From positions 7,130,735-7,194,734 of the forward strand of contig NC_057769.1 of NCBI RefSeq assembly GCF_010389155.1: a stretch of 64,000 bases of DNA, read 5' to 3'. The DNA comes from Erigeron canadensis. Its lineage: Eukaryota > Streptophyta > Magnoliopsida > Asterales > Asteraceae. The notes under the pieces are model-generated. The model ran no database searches and was not told the origin of the DNA. It was given only the letters and a program-made list of their open reading frames with translations. Every line of letters begins with the position of its first letter. Positions within the stretch are counted from its first letter, which is position 1. This document shows, piece after piece, positions 23,490 through 36,000 of the stretch. The position numbers were made by a program, and so were the translations under genes.

Positions 23490-26141
23490 TACCTTATGAA
23501 GGGTGCAAGATGTAAGCTTTTCGACACTTAATAACTTCATTTCCCCCTTGCTGTTCTGTCTGTTAAACACTTAAACTTATTCTTTAAACAAATCTTAAAA
23601 ACACAATCTGCAGAACATGAAACATTTATACGGACTCGTATCAGAAAATTTCTTAGATGGTTATGTATCACACCATATGACTGTTAATATAAGTTCTCCG
23701 GCTTCGTTTAGGGCCAACACTATGTAACTACTATGTTGTTTATTTGGCGGATCCATGAATTTAAAAGGCTGTGGGCACGAAAACTTACCTCAAACTATTA
23801 AAGAAAAAACAGCATAAGAAAAACCTTAGACAGCAGCAATTTTCAGCATAAAACAGCTTGGAGAAGCCAAAATTCTGCACAGCAAAAAACAGCATGAAAA
23901 CTGCTACAATTCTGCACCACTAACAGTTTGATATAGCCAAAACTCTGCAACAAAAAACAGCCATAATTCTACACTGTTTCACCAAGAAAAAAAAAACAAA
24001 CAAAAATCAAAAAATAGCAACAAAAGAAACTGCAATTAAACAGAATGAATGTTAGGAGCAAAATATGACCAAAAAATGTTTCTCTCATTAAACCATGATA
24101 ATCTGTTCTTTTTGTAATACATCAATATACTCGCCAAGTAGCAACAAAGCACGTCATCACCAGATTCTAACTAATTACCATACTTCCCGTACCGCTCCAC
24201 ACCAAAACATCTTCCCTATCATTCTTTAGTGGTAATTTACGACCACGTGGTTGACACGGTCCATTAACCCAATATTTTCTCCTTATTTCATCTCATTGAT
24301 TAGGATGATAAGCCAAACTATCGATGGGATCCATGTAAGATTATCCAAACAACTAATTTAGGCATTGTAAGTGTAGAAATTGGCGGTGGTAGGTATTGTT
24401 GCTTGAATGTCTAAGCAATTTGATGTTTCGAAACGAGTTGTAATATTTTTTGGGATAAATAAAAAAAATATATAAAAAATTAGAGGCAATAAATAGCCTA
24501 TTCGAATCTGAAATATACAGCAACAATAATATACTACCCAACAGAAAGCGTTGAGATATTTCCACTAATTTGAGTATTTGACCAACAATATTCTCATCTC
24601 TTCAATATTATTGACAAAAGTCTAATACTGTCTTTATCAAAAAGTTGTTGAGATCTTCAATCATTGGTTATGTAACGTTTACTTTCTGATGAGTGAATGA
24701 TTAATGTATAATTAATTAAAAATCACTAGTTAATATGTTGATGGGATTACTCAAATGTAGATGATTTTTACACGGAAAATATTACTTCGTCTACAGAATT
24801 TGGATGGAATGGACTATTATACCCTTTAAAGTCTTTTAATAATTCATGTCCTCTAAATAATTTACTCGTACGTCAAAAAGTCAAAGTCATTCCTTATTCC
24901 AGTATCATGTGCTTCCGGCTTCCTTGACTCATCGGGTACGAACTATATAGTGATGTTCAATCGATTTTAAAGTCACTATCATTTGATATATATTGTTGTC
25001 GACAGTTAGAGAAAGACCACTAAAAATTAGGATTTATCTTTTGCCTCATTCATCAACCCTAGTAAACTACTATAGTGATGTTCAATCGATTTATCATCAC
25101 CGGCTAGTTTTCTTCAAACTCGGTCATCACAAATTAAGCTACAGGAATATATGGTTAATGTATGGTAAGTCCCTAAATCGAGATATATCGCATCAGAAAA
25201 AAATACCAAAGGGTTATCTTTTCTGTACATATGCAATACATCGATGCATCTATGTGTTTGTAATTGTTGTCGGTAGCTATATATATGTATCGGAAATGAG
25301 TTTAGTACTGTCGATACATACAGACTTTAATTAGAGATCCAATCTTGATGGTAACTCCCACTATGAAGTGGTGGATTTGGAAGTGAGGTAAGATCCGGTG
25401 GCTACCGCACAATACTTCCAATTTTTAGAAGTTTATGATTATAAATTGTACTCCAACCATATTAAAAGGTAAAATTGTCTATTCATGCTACTTTTTAGTG
25501 TATCAAGTAAATAATTCCGTGTAAATATCAGCTCCCTTATTCAAATGTGACTCGATAGAGACAAGGTTTGTCGACTGATAACTATATTTTTTTTTTCTTT
25601 CTTTCTTGAATTTTATATGTTAGTGCGTGTTTTGTAAATATGTAATTGTATTTTCTTTTGTATTAATCATGTTTAATTAGGAAGGTTTGTAATGTAATTA
25701 GTCAAGGACTTATGTGTAATTAAGGAGGGGGTTTAATGCAAAATGTGTGCCTTAATAAACCCCTCTCCAACCATTTGTAATGACCTTTTGCCAATTTTAC
25801 CTTCCATTTTTCCGTTCTCTCTACTTTCTTTCTGAGACACTTAACCACTTTAACACAATTTAGCATAGAAACCACAAACACACTAGCTATTTTTGTAAAT
25901 GTAACGATAACCTGAAAAACTAGACCCATAATATCCCAATACCCAATTTAAAAAAAAATCTTATAAAAAAATAGCATTTCCAACGGACCCAACTTATGCC
26001 TAACGTCGACACACCAACGCCGGCCTTCCACACCACAAAGACCCTACAATGACACCAATTGCCTGATGATTTAACAGTTCAAACCACCACCCCTAGATGG
26101 TTGGGCTTCGACGCAGGGTGGAAGACCCGTTACAGACACTC
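23490..26141. other. Spacer between the convergent ATPases
   Basis: No gene recognised. 23800-23990 is a degenerate run of 'acagca/ctgcac' words resembling a worn minisatellite. The word 'tatagtgatgttcaatcgat' occurs twice (24947 and 25070). The 113-codon frame at 24993-25334 has no recognisable features and is probably not coding. Confidence 0.45.
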
Positions 26142-29100
26142 TTAGACCCATTCTTGTATGAAGCTTAGAAATGGCCTTTCTGGTACAGGTATCAACTTCA
26201 CCAACACCCCCATAGGCCACGATAAGGCTGCAAATACAATACATATTCCCCATTCTTTCCCATTTAATCTCTTTATACCTGCAAATGCTTGTAGGAACTC
26301 CATCAACAATACTTGAAGAATTATAGTCACCCCAATAATCCCAAGGAATACACGATTCTTGCGAAGACCTTTGAATATGTTTCTCTTCTCCAACTTCCTT
26401 GAGTTGAACTCATTAAACACTTGGCAGAGCACAAATGTATTGAAGATAATAGTATTCTTCACTTTCTCATTTACATTGAACATTGATCTACCTCTAAACT
26501 CAAAAGTCAACAAAATCACTATCTGATACAAAGATTGCGCAGACATGTTCCTCAACATGACGTTTGTTATAAGAGGTGTGGCTTGACCTACTGGCGGCTT
26601 TTGCATGAGTTCTTTAGTGGGCTTCTCGAAAGCAAATGCTAGAGCACCTAAGATATTGATGATAAAGTTGGTCCATAATAGTTGGACTGAAGTTAGGGGA
26701 ATACCTCCTGCGGAAGCCGCTTTAACAAAGTTGATAACAAGAGCTACAAAATTTGCAGGAACTTGAAATTGAAGAAACTTTTGTATGTTGATGTATGCAC
26801 ACCGCCCCCATTTCAATGCCTCGAAAAAAGATGCAAAATCATCATCTAAAATGACAATATCTGAGCTTTCCTTAGCCACCACAGTGCCTTGAATCCCCAT
26901 GGAAAGCCCAACATTTGCTTCTTTCAGAGCGGGTGCATCATTAGAACCATCACCTGTGACTGCAACCACATGACCTTTCTTTTTCAGGCACTGCACCATC
27001 AGAAGCTTGTCAGAAGGAGATGATCTTGCCATGACACGAATGTTGTCAACTTTGTTCATTCGTTTGTCATTCGTGTAGTTACGGAATTTCCTACCTTCTA
27101 TTACCTCTCCTTTGCTTACATGTTCACCAGCTTCTAGTATCCCACATTCTGTGGCTATGGCTTTTGCTGTGAAAATGTTGTCTCCGGTTATCATCTTAAC
27201 TTGCACCCCCGCAGACTTGAACGTGTCAATAGCTCTCTTTGCCCCTGGTCTACATGGATCTTTGATCCCAACAATGCCTAGCAATGTCAATTCTTCTCTG
27301 TTTAGTGTTTTTTCGGTTGTACCATGATCTGCTGGAATCTCCTTATGAGCAAAAGCAATGCACCTGAGGCTACTTGCTGCCATTCCTTGAATGATCTTCT
27401 TAAATTGTGTCTTCTCTTGTTGATTTATCGCCTTTACAAGACCGTCTTTCTGATAATAGTTTGAACACATTTCCAGCACCACCTCTGCAGCTCCTTTCCA
27501 GTGGACATGGATGGTGTTATCTTCTTTCCTCTTCACAGAAACTCCACTTCGTCTCTTCTCAGAATTAAACGTCTCAACGTGGAGAATCGTAGAATCTTCT
27601 TTCAGTTTCTCCATATCAATACCCAAATTAGTCACACCCCATGACAGAATTGCCTTTTCAGTTGGACTACCAGTATACTCATTAGGAATTGATTTGTAAA
27701 CATCACCAGCAGTATTCAAACCGGCTCCTTCACGGTAAAGTTTAAGAATTTTTTCGTCTACTTCTCTGTAAGAATCATCTTCAACGAGATCATTTCCAAG
27801 CCAGAACCTTGTAACTTTCATTTGGTTTGTTGTCAAAGTTCCTGTTTTATCGGTGCATAGAATAGTGGCTGCACCAATGGTATCACAAGCCGACAACTTC
27901 CTGACCAAAACCTGATGAGCCATCATTCTCTTCACGGCACGAGCAAGTGTGAAAGTAACGGCTAGAGGTAGGCCTTCAGCGGTTGCCATCACAGCACGTG
28001 TAAAAGAGTTGAGAATGTCGTTTGTATCTGTACATTGCCCATCATAGTTCCAGTTGCCATTCTTATCTCTTGTGTATCCAGTGCAATAGCGAATCAACAT
28101 AATTGCAAATTCAATGAAACCAACTATAAGACCAATATATGCAATAATGGTGGTTGGTCTAATGAGACGAGATTGCATTGGCGTTTGCTCCTTGGAACCG
28201 CCGCTTCTTGTAGAGCTCATTGTCTTCTCCCAATACGTGTTCACCCCGACTGCTATCACAAGCATTCGAGCATGCCCATCAGCCACCTTTGAACCCGAGA
28301 ACAAAAATGGTTTCTTGATGGCATCAATATGTATATGATCACTCTCCCCTGTCATACTTGACTCGTCCACGTACAAAGATTGTCCATTTATGAACAATCC
28401 GTCGGCTGGTATTTGATCTCCTACGTTGAGAACGACGACATCCCCAACCACAACATCAAGAATCGATATTTTTTTACTCCTTCCTTCTCGTATAACTTCT
28501 GTCTTGATGTTGTTGTTTATTTTTGACAAATCGTCAAAATGCCTCTCTTGACAATATTCAATAAATGTCGATACAATGATAATCTGAAAGATGGCGAGAA
28601 CGATACTACAACCCTCATACCAACCTTGTTTAGCGCCGATTTGTTTAAAACCGAACCCAAGAGAAAGTGCAGCACATGCTAACAGAATAAGAATAGTAGT
28701 ATCCTTGCAAGCCATCACCACAAAAGAAGCAAAACTCTTGCTACGTTTCTTTACGCAAGTGTTGGAACCAAATACACGTTTTCTTCTTGCGTTATCTTGG
28801 CCATTTTTTGTCCCGCTTTCAAGATTGGTCTCGAGAGCTAGAGCTAAGCCATTCACACCATGAAACTTGCGAATAAGCATCTTCAAGTTCTTCGTTTTCA
28901 TCAAATCGACAAGCTCAGTCTGGTCAACGTCATATAGTCGCTCACTATAATCATCATCACGCGAAGAAGCTGCTGCTACTATTTCAGTCGTGATCGGGTA
29001 ATGTACTGGTTTCTTGGAAAGTTTGGAAATGGAGTTGGAGAAATGAATCGAAAAATATGCGAGGCGCCATCTTTTCTTGGCTTTAGAAAGTGAGATTGTG

Positions 29101-29159
29101 CTAATGTTGTATAAAGTAGCTCCAATGTGATATTGTGTAGGGAAATGATCTTTAACCAT
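26142..29159 (-). CDS. P2B Ca2+-ATPase (ACA12/13-like), single exon
   Basis: An uninterrupted 1005-residue frame. I chose the ATG at 29159, not 29237, because it aligns with the paralogue's start and a TATA-like TTATAAATA lies at 29240-29249, so the upstream ATG would precede the transcript. Domains in order: calmodulin-binding-like KRWRLAY (~30), actuator TGES, phosphorylation motif CTDKTGT (Asp ~437), FNSEKRRSG and KGAAE nucleotide-binding segments, MITGDN, hinge TGDGSND, then C-terminal helices. The family exports Ca2+ across plasma or internal membranes under calmodulin control. Two oddities affect the ion path. The M4 motif is AEGLP instead of PEGLP (Ala ~394, Glu ~395) and the helix lacks 8 residues before it. 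M6 reads TNFIINI, with Asn (~835) at the usual Ca2+-binding Asp position. Intronless structure matches ACA12/13. Convergent with the plus-strand copy. Confidence 0.9.
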   Translation of the reverse strand: MVKDHFPTQYHIGATLYNISTISLSKAKKRWRLAYFSIHFSNSISKLSKKPVHYPITTEIVAAASSRDDDYSERLYDVDQTELVDLMKTKNLKMLIRKFHGVNGLALALETNLESGTKNGQDNARRKRVFGSNTCVKKRSKSFASFVVMACKDTTILILLACAALSLGFGFKQIGAKQGWYEGCSIVLAIFQIIIVSTFIEYCQERHFDDLSKINNNIKTEVIREGRSKKISILDVVVGDVVVLNVGDQIPADGLFINGQSLYVDESSMTGESDHIHIDAIKKPFLFSGSKVADGHARMLVIAVGVNTYWEKTMSSTRSGGSKEQTPMQSRLIRPTTIIAYIGLIVGFIEFAIMLIRYCTGYTRDKNGNWNYDGQCTDTNDILNSFTRAVMATAEGLPLAVTFTLARAVKRMMAHQVLVRKLSACDTIGAATILCTDKTGTLTTNQMKVTRFWLGNDLVEDDSYREVDEKILKLYREGAGLNTAGDVYKSIPNEYTGSPTEKAILSWGVTNLGIDMEKLKEDSTILHVETFNSEKRRSGVSVKRKEDNTIHVHWKGAAEVVLEMCSNYYQKDGLVKAINQQEKTQFKKIIQGMAASSLRCIAFAHKEIPADHGTTEKTLNREELTLLGIVGIKDPCRPGAKRAIDTFKSAGVQVKMITGDNIFTAKAIATECGILEAGEHVSKGEVIEGRKFRNYTNDKRMNKVDNIRVMARSSPSDKLLMVQCLKKKGHVVAVTGDGSNDAPALKEANVGLSMGIQGTVVAKESSDIVILDDDFASFFEALKWGRCAYINIQKFLQFQVPANFVALVINFVKAASAGGIPLTSVQLLWTNFIINILGALAFAFEKPTKELMQKPPVGQATPLITNVMLRNMSAQSLYQIVILLTFEFRGRSMFNVNEKVKNTIIFNTFVLCQVFNEFNSRKLEKRNIFKGLRKNRVFLGIIGVTIILQVLLMEFLQAFAGIKRLNGKEWGICIVFAALSWPMGVLVKLIPVPERPFLSFIQEWV

Positions 29160-29237
29160 TTTGAGAAAGAAACAATTATACTGATTGAGGCTAGAATTTA
29201 GAGAAATGATATGAAGGCTAAAATTAAAGTTATGCAA

Positions 29238-29250
29238 TGTATTTATAATA
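29238..29250 (-). promoter_or_regulatory. TATA-like box of the minus-strand ATPase
   Basis: On the minus strand the sequence reads TTATAAATACATTG, about 80 bases upstream of the ATG at 29159. With a start site ~30 bases downstream, the leader would be ~50 nt. Position and sequence only; no expression evidence. Confidence 0.45.
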
Positions 29251-29370
29251 CTCGATGAGTTATTAATTAAGGAAATCGCATGGAACTTTCTTCACCTTTA
29301 CATTGGTTTTTAATAACCTCAAGTTCAACCAAGGGTGACTAAGGGTGTAGTCGGTTATATATATATATAT

Positions 29371-29720
29371 GGGTGAGATATTTTGAGACCACCTTTTATT
29401 TTAGGACCAACTAGGACTATTGATTTTTGTACACCATCATCATCTACTACGATATACAAGACTTTTTTGTAAAAACACTAAGACTTTTCGGCGACGGGCC
29501 CACAGAAAAATCATGTATAAGTTAACTTACACAAACTTACACATGTGTATGTGTAAGTTAACTTATACATGATTTTTCTGTGGGCCCGTCGCCGAAAAGT
29601 CTTAGTGTTTTTATAAAAAAGTCTTGTATATCGTAGTAGATGATGATGGTGGTGTGTAAGTTACGAAAATCAATGGACCTTTTTTGGACTTTTTTTAGTT
29701 GGTCTCAAATTATCTTTCTC
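29371..29720. mobile_element. Foldback MITE 1 of 3
   Basis: Begins 'gggtgagatattttgagacc' after (TA)n and ends 'ggtctcaaattatctttctc' before (TA)n. The two halves are long inverted copies meeting near 29525-29545, where 'acttacacatgtgtatgtgtaagt' forms the centre. It shares its arms with the next two elements. Confidence 0.8.
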
Positions 29721-29736
29721 ATATATATATATATAT

Positions 29737-30010
29737 GGGTGAGATAATTTGAGACCACCTCTTATTTTAGGACCAACTAGGACCATTGATTTTTGTACAC
29801 CATCATGATCTACTACGATATACAAGACTTTTTTGTAAAAACACTAAGACTTTCCGGCGATGGATCCATAGAAAAATCATGTGTAAGTTACTTACACATG
29901 TGTAACTTACACATGTATATCATAGTAGATCATGATGGTGGTGTGTAACTTACGAAAATCAATGGTCCTTTTTTGGACTTTTTTTAGTTGGTCTCAAATT
30001 ATCTTTCCCC
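29737..30010. mobile_element. Foldback MITE 2 of 3
   Basis: Same family and orientation as the first element; begins 'gggtgagataatttgagacc' and ends 'ggtctcaaattatctttccc'. The right arm is shorter, lacking the segment with the repeated gggccc/cgccg words, so the foldback is asymmetric. Confidence 0.8.
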
Positions 30011-30028
30011 TATATATATATAAATATA

Positions 30029-30338
30029 GGGGAAAGATAATTTAAGACCAACTAAAAAAAGTCCAAAAAAGGACCATTGATTTTCGTAAATTACACACCA
30101 CCATCATGATCTACTACGATATACAAGACTTTTTTGCAAAAACACTAAGACTTTCCAGCGACGGGCCCACAGAAAAATCATGTAAGTAACTTACACATGA
30201 TTTTCTGGTGGGTCCATCGCCAGAAAGTCTTAGTGTTTTTACAAAAAAGTCTTGTATATCGTAGTAGATGATGATGGTGTACAAAAATCAATGGTCCTAG
30301 TTGGTCCTAAAATAAGAGGTGGTCTCAAAATATCTCAC

Positions 30339-30341
<3 letters not shown>
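30029..30341. mobile_element. Foldback MITE 3 of 3 (opposite orientation)
   Basis: Begins 'ggggaaagataatttaagac' and ends 'ggtctcaaaatatctcaccc'. It is inverted relative to the first two, since the 'gggaaagataa' end comes first. It is flanked by a (TA)n tract on both sides; the right tract (30341-30371) is the longest of the group. Confidence 0.8.
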
Positions 30342-30371
<30 letters not shown>

Positions 30372-30373
<2 letters not shown>

Positions 30374-33300
30374 ATAGAAAAAGTTTCATGTGAGGACCAT
30401 TTAAATTTGAAGAACCATAAAAACTTCTAAGTTATAACTGAGTATTCACATATGAATGTTATATGTGAACATATTCGTTCAGCACGTAATATTGGTATAT
30501 ATGTAGCTAGTGGCAGCGACATCCACCCTTTACAAATCAGGGCACATATTGGCACGGGGCGTCGGTTTTAAATATCGATCGGCACCACCATGCCGATTGA
30601 TTGTAACATTAGGAGCGTGCTTGTAAACACTTTTTTTTTATGTCCCTCTCGACCATTTGGCCGGAAACCTAATATATATTGGAGGGTTTTCATTTGAGAC
30701 ATCCTATTTGTGATTTTCTTGCCTACGAACAAGAAATTAACATTTTAAATAGTTGAATATATTTTAGTTAAAAGTTTTAAGTGTGATATATTAAATTTGG
30801 ATTGTAATAGTTATAAATCTGAATATCGATATGAAGGGAAGATCGTCTTAGATTTTTATCCTGATTGATCTTGAAATATTGTTTTAGATACATCCATCTC
30901 GTAAAAACAATTATTTTAGAGTACAGCTGCGGGCTTTAGGACATCGACGTAAAACATTGGCATACTTTTCCTCTTCCGCTACATGGCTGTTCGCAATTAA
31001 TATCATTCTATGCCATTTACACACCCTTTGCTTTTCTATCCTTGTTCATAATATAATATTGAATAATATATTGGTCCTTGTTATCCATACCTATGTGTCC
31101 ATAGTTAAAAGACATATTCTTAATATCCTTAAGATATCTATGATATTTTCATTTATTCTTTTTATATGAAATAAAGATACGTAAAGATATTTGTATGATT
31201 TAAGGTAAAATTAAAGAATTTAAAGATTTGTAAGGATATGATATAATGTGACAGTTAAAGAATACATAAAAACGTCTTTAATATTGGAAATAGCCTTAAT
31301 TAATCTTAGTTATTTAACATTTTTATTCCTTTCTCATTATTATCTTAAAAATGACGTGCTACGTAGGTTTTCAAGGACAAAAGTCACGTTTAATTTCTTC
31401 GATCATGGAAATTATGATAGGCATAATACGTACAAAGCTGACCACTTTTGTCACACCCCACCTTAGACGGAATCGTAGGATATGACGAAAAGACATAGCA
31501 TAGCACATAGAATTTATAATAGAGTCATACTAAATGAAATCCAAATAAATGTATTTCCTACAAGCGGGTTAAGTCTAGGCAACACGTCATAAATATCAAA
31601 AGATGTAGCAAATAGCAAATAGAGTTCAATGTTCAAATGCAATCTAGGAGTCTATGAAGGATCTCTTTTTTTAGTCTTCCTGAAGTCCTTATGCTCGGCC
31701 TCCTTAAGCATTGTTATAAACCTGAAAATGAATGCTCGGAAATGTCAACATAACGTTGGTGAGATCGTAGGTTTAAAGGAATACAAATGAATTTGTTGTG
31801 CATGATATAAGTGGTTTGGACAATAGTGTAAATATAAACATGTAGTAGCATGTATGCATACCAAATACTGATCAATGCCATCATAGTTTTCCAACAACAC
31901 AAACTCATCACTGCTTGCCAACAACTCAATCTCATCAATACTTGTCAACATCTCAATCACACATTGTTATACCAACAAACTACCAGCTGGAGTATAAAGT
32001 TGGTTAATAGTTATCACTGTTATCCATAAATAGTCTTCAATAGATATCGGCAGACATTTATTGCCGTAAATAGCCTTCAATAGATATCGACAGACATCTA
32101 TTGTCGTAAATAGTCCTCAATAGATATCGACATGCATCTATTACATCATAGAAATCAACACAAGCAAGCTAGCATACACATTTCATAATTACACGTATTT
32201 GTGCAAGAAAACAAACTAGTTTTGACACAACTAGTAAAGAAATCAAAAGTGTTTTGAGCATCATTTTCCCCCAAAGAAATAATATATAAAGGGGCCACGA
32301 AACTCACCTCAATAAGCAAGTAGTTGTGCAAAGTCCAAAAAGGTCACTAGAATCTTCACAACATATATAAGCACAAGTTACAATTATGGACATGGTCAAT
32401 AAACGTCCATTGTTACCCGTATTTGATGAAATACACATATGACTACTTTCAAAATGTTTACAACCTGATTTGTCATATATTTTTAAGTTACAAGTCACAT
32501 AACTTAATATAGTGTATTTGTTTTAATGATGTATCATTGGTTTCTATAAGTTCATATTCACTGAAATTTTTGGTAACTTTATCTATTTTTAATTAGGATG
32601 AAACGAACAATTCAAACTTTCAAATCTTAACCACTGTAACCTTAGAGTGTTAAATACTTACATGAATTTTTACATAGTTTATTTGGCACGTTATCTTTTT
32701 TTAAAAATTCCATAATTACAGACTAGTCAGAAAAATCACTGTTTGCGCACAGAAAAGTTTTATAAAAGTTAAGGACCTTCGAAACTTCAAAAAAATCCAT
32801 TCTTTTGGATATCAACTCTTAACATCTTAAACATGTTTCTGGAAAAGCATAAACTTTCAGTTCTTAAAATCGATCAAGATATGACTATTTGAAGTCGACT
32901 CAAATCTGTTCAGAAAACTCAGCTTTGCGCAGTTTTGTTATAAAATTCGTTTGACAACATTAAACTTCATATATTGACACGAAACCAACTCCACCAGAAA
33001 GTACACTTCCTGAATTTAATTTTAGACACCAAAAACGTGACTTAACCATCTTCCATGACCAAAAAACGACCTTTCCAAGTTAACAAACCGAATTTGTCCA
33101 GATTCTGAAATAACTCAAACTTACTGTTTTAAAGACTACTATAACTAATATTCATATATAAACTTTCAAATCTTTCCAACACCTATTTACATCTGTTATT
33201 ATGATTTTCATGCCTTCATAATTAGATTTCTTTAATTACATTAATTATTATGCTACAATAAATACGTAAACTCCTAACATTAATATGATTTATACTTCAA

Positions 33301-36000
33301 GCTCTTGATTTAACCTTAAAAGAACTTTCATTAGATATTATAAATTTTGCCATAATATATATTCATTAAATAGGCTACTTATAATAACAGATCAATAAAT
33401 AAAAAGATATATTTATATATATGAAAAGATAAGATAAGTAATTTACCCCAAAATTGATGATCACTCCTTAGATACCAAAATCCAATAGATCTTTAAGATT
33501 AATGCTTTTGTGAAAATAGATTATAAAACTTTGATTCTTGGGGTTGCATGTAACTATCGACGGCAGGAGCAACAAGGGAAATTTGGTTTAGGTTTTTATA
33601 ACTAAAATTTGTATATATATTTGTAGAGAGTAGTATTTGAGTTGGTTTAAAATTAAGATCAATAATTTATTATAAACAAGAGTTCTAATGAAGTTTTAAT
33701 TCTTGTTGACCGTAAATCACATTTCAGTGTTGGAAAGATGTATTAGAATATTTAAATTTAAATGTTACTTTTTCTTTAGTTATTATCTTATAATTATATA
33801 CTATAGTTAATTATTATTATATTTATACTTTTAAATATTATCACTAAAAAACTCATCAAGACTATATATTTTGACTTATCACTAAATAGTGTATAGAGAT
33901 TTATGAATATTCAAAAATGAATATGACATATAACTATATGTGTAGATATCAACAGGAATAATTATATTCCGTTTAAATTTAGAGAATAAAATGACTAAAT
34001 ACTAACTATTGAAATCCCAGTAATTGGAGTCACGTATTCACGACAATTCTACATTTGTTATATTATGTAGGCAAGATTATGTTACAAATATATTTTTTTC
34101 TTTTTACTATGGGAACCATAAATATATATAATTACAATCTTAATTAACGATAGTTATTAACAGTAGTTTCTCTAACTCTGTTAGTGTCTTTATTTTAAAT
34201 TTTTTATACATGCACATATTAAATCAAACAAAAAAACATTGAAAATGAACTTTTCAAGTTGTGCGGCTGTGCGCGCCGATGTTCATCATTTATTTTTATT
34301 TGTAATTTTATACTTTTATGACATTATTAATTAACTATTCAATCAAAATCGTGTCCCAAATGTCAAGGTCGTCACATATAATAATATTAAACTTAAGAAG
34401 TGGACAAATTTGTATCTTTTTCTTTTTTTAAAACTACCGAGATTTGCTCATAACAAGTGATTTAGCTTATGTTGTCTTAATCGGTTCTGCGTGTCGAAAG
34501 ACACAACATTTAATTGCGATAAAACTTTGCTCACTCAACAAAAATCTAGGTCTTACATCACTGAAAGACTTGTGTGAGATACCTCAAATCATTGATTGCT
34601 TAAAAAATGCAAAAGTTTTTTTTAAAAGAAAAAAAAAATAAAAACATAAATTAAATGAATGACATCCTAGTGATCATATCTTAGAGTCCATTAATAAATT
34701 TATATCTATGTTATATTATAAATATTTATTTATTTTTTAATGTTGTTTCAACGAAATTGTTAATAATATTATATTAATTTATTATTTTAAAAATTTTCAC
34801 TTAAAATAATTTATATATTTACTTAAAATACCTATAATAATTTTAATGAGTTTAATTTACGACATCTATCTTTAGCTCTTAAATAACTACTATCACCATC
34901 ACAGCTTTCGTTCTACATCGTGTATTGTGTAGTAAGTAATAAACTAACAACTAACAAGACCCCTGGTCCAGTTTTATGAGGAACCGCGTGGCCGTCTCGC
35001 CGAGTCCATTAATGTAAGTAGCTACGTAATTTCGTGCAAACGTGCATACGCAAACTTAAAAAACAAAAAGAAGACAAGCAACTTCTAATGAAGACAAAAA
35101 ATGAATCTTTTATACCCAACAATTTCAAACATGTCTTGGTGCAGCCATGCAAAATGCAACTTAGAAAATGAATCTTTGATTTTGACAAACTCTACAATTC
35201 ATAGCTCGCAATTCCTATGTTTTTTCCTATTTTCCCCCTACAACTTATATATATCTGGATTAATTTTATTTCGATAGACTTCACGCACCTACTTTGTAAT
35301 TTCTAGGAAATAAGCCAATAACACTTATATTTGATAAAATTAGTTGGAGTTATGACTTATGAGTGATCGACGTCGAAGTATCAATCAAAAATAAATCTAA
35401 ATACCTTATACTAGATAGGATAAGTGGATATCGTTCCCACGATGAGCGTCTGTGGTTATAGTCAAGTTTTAAGAATTTTTGTTTGGTTTTGAAAAGAAAA
35501 AGAAAAACTAATTTTAATTAACTAAATTACTAGACTTAAAGATAATAAAACAAGACAAATTAAAAAGAGAACTTGTAAACAATAATAAAAAAAAGTGCAT
35601 CCCTCCCGAATCCCAAAAGTCTCGATTAATTTACCTAATAAACTTTACCGAGTATTTATTATAAATTACATAGACATAATTTTATTATTTGGCAAGAACA
35701 ATTTTGGGCACAACCTATGTTAATTATATGACCTGTCTCAATCCCTAAACTAGGCGGACTCGGCACAAATCATTAACTCGCAATAAGTTGTCTTACGAAA
35801 ATCCAAATCAAATAATAGTGAATAAAAAATACTCAATCAGTCATATGGATTATAATCTAAAAAGAAACAATGTTTGCGAGACTGAAAGTAAAGTTCATTA
35901 AGTAAAATTAACTAACAATTGTTCATCGGTAGAGCTTGCAAAAATTTTAGCCGGACATCATCATCTTCGAATCACCAACCATTGATAAGATTTGCTCCAT
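30372..36000. other. Long gene-free stretch with repeat debris
   Basis: No gene recognised. Another element seems to begin after the TA tract at 30372 ('aggatagaaaaagtttcatg'), but no right end was found. 31449 onward ('tcacaccccaccttagacgg') looks like worn repeat DNA. A 40-bp tandem repeat lies at 32024-32145. 36030-36080 has facing poly-G and poly-C runs ('gggggggcaagggggt…gcccccc'), typical of an element end. Short open frames here have no family resemblance. Confidence 0.45.
32024..32145 (+). repeat. Tandem repeat, ~40 bp x 3
   Basis: Three copies of 'taaatagtcttcaatagata' followed by 'tcg.cagacat.tatt…' start near 32027, 32067 and 32107. They differ at a few positions each. There is no gene context. 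Confidence 0.7.

Noticed and set aside
24993..25334. 113-codon frame as a small gene
   Set aside because: No domain or plausible start context; composition follows the AT-rich DNA; part of it contains a local repeat.
29159..29237. Upstream in-frame ATG of the minus-strand ATPase (adds 26 residues)
   Set aside because: It lies right beside the TATA-like box, so it would not be in the transcript, and the paralogue begins at the equivalent of the ATG at 29159.
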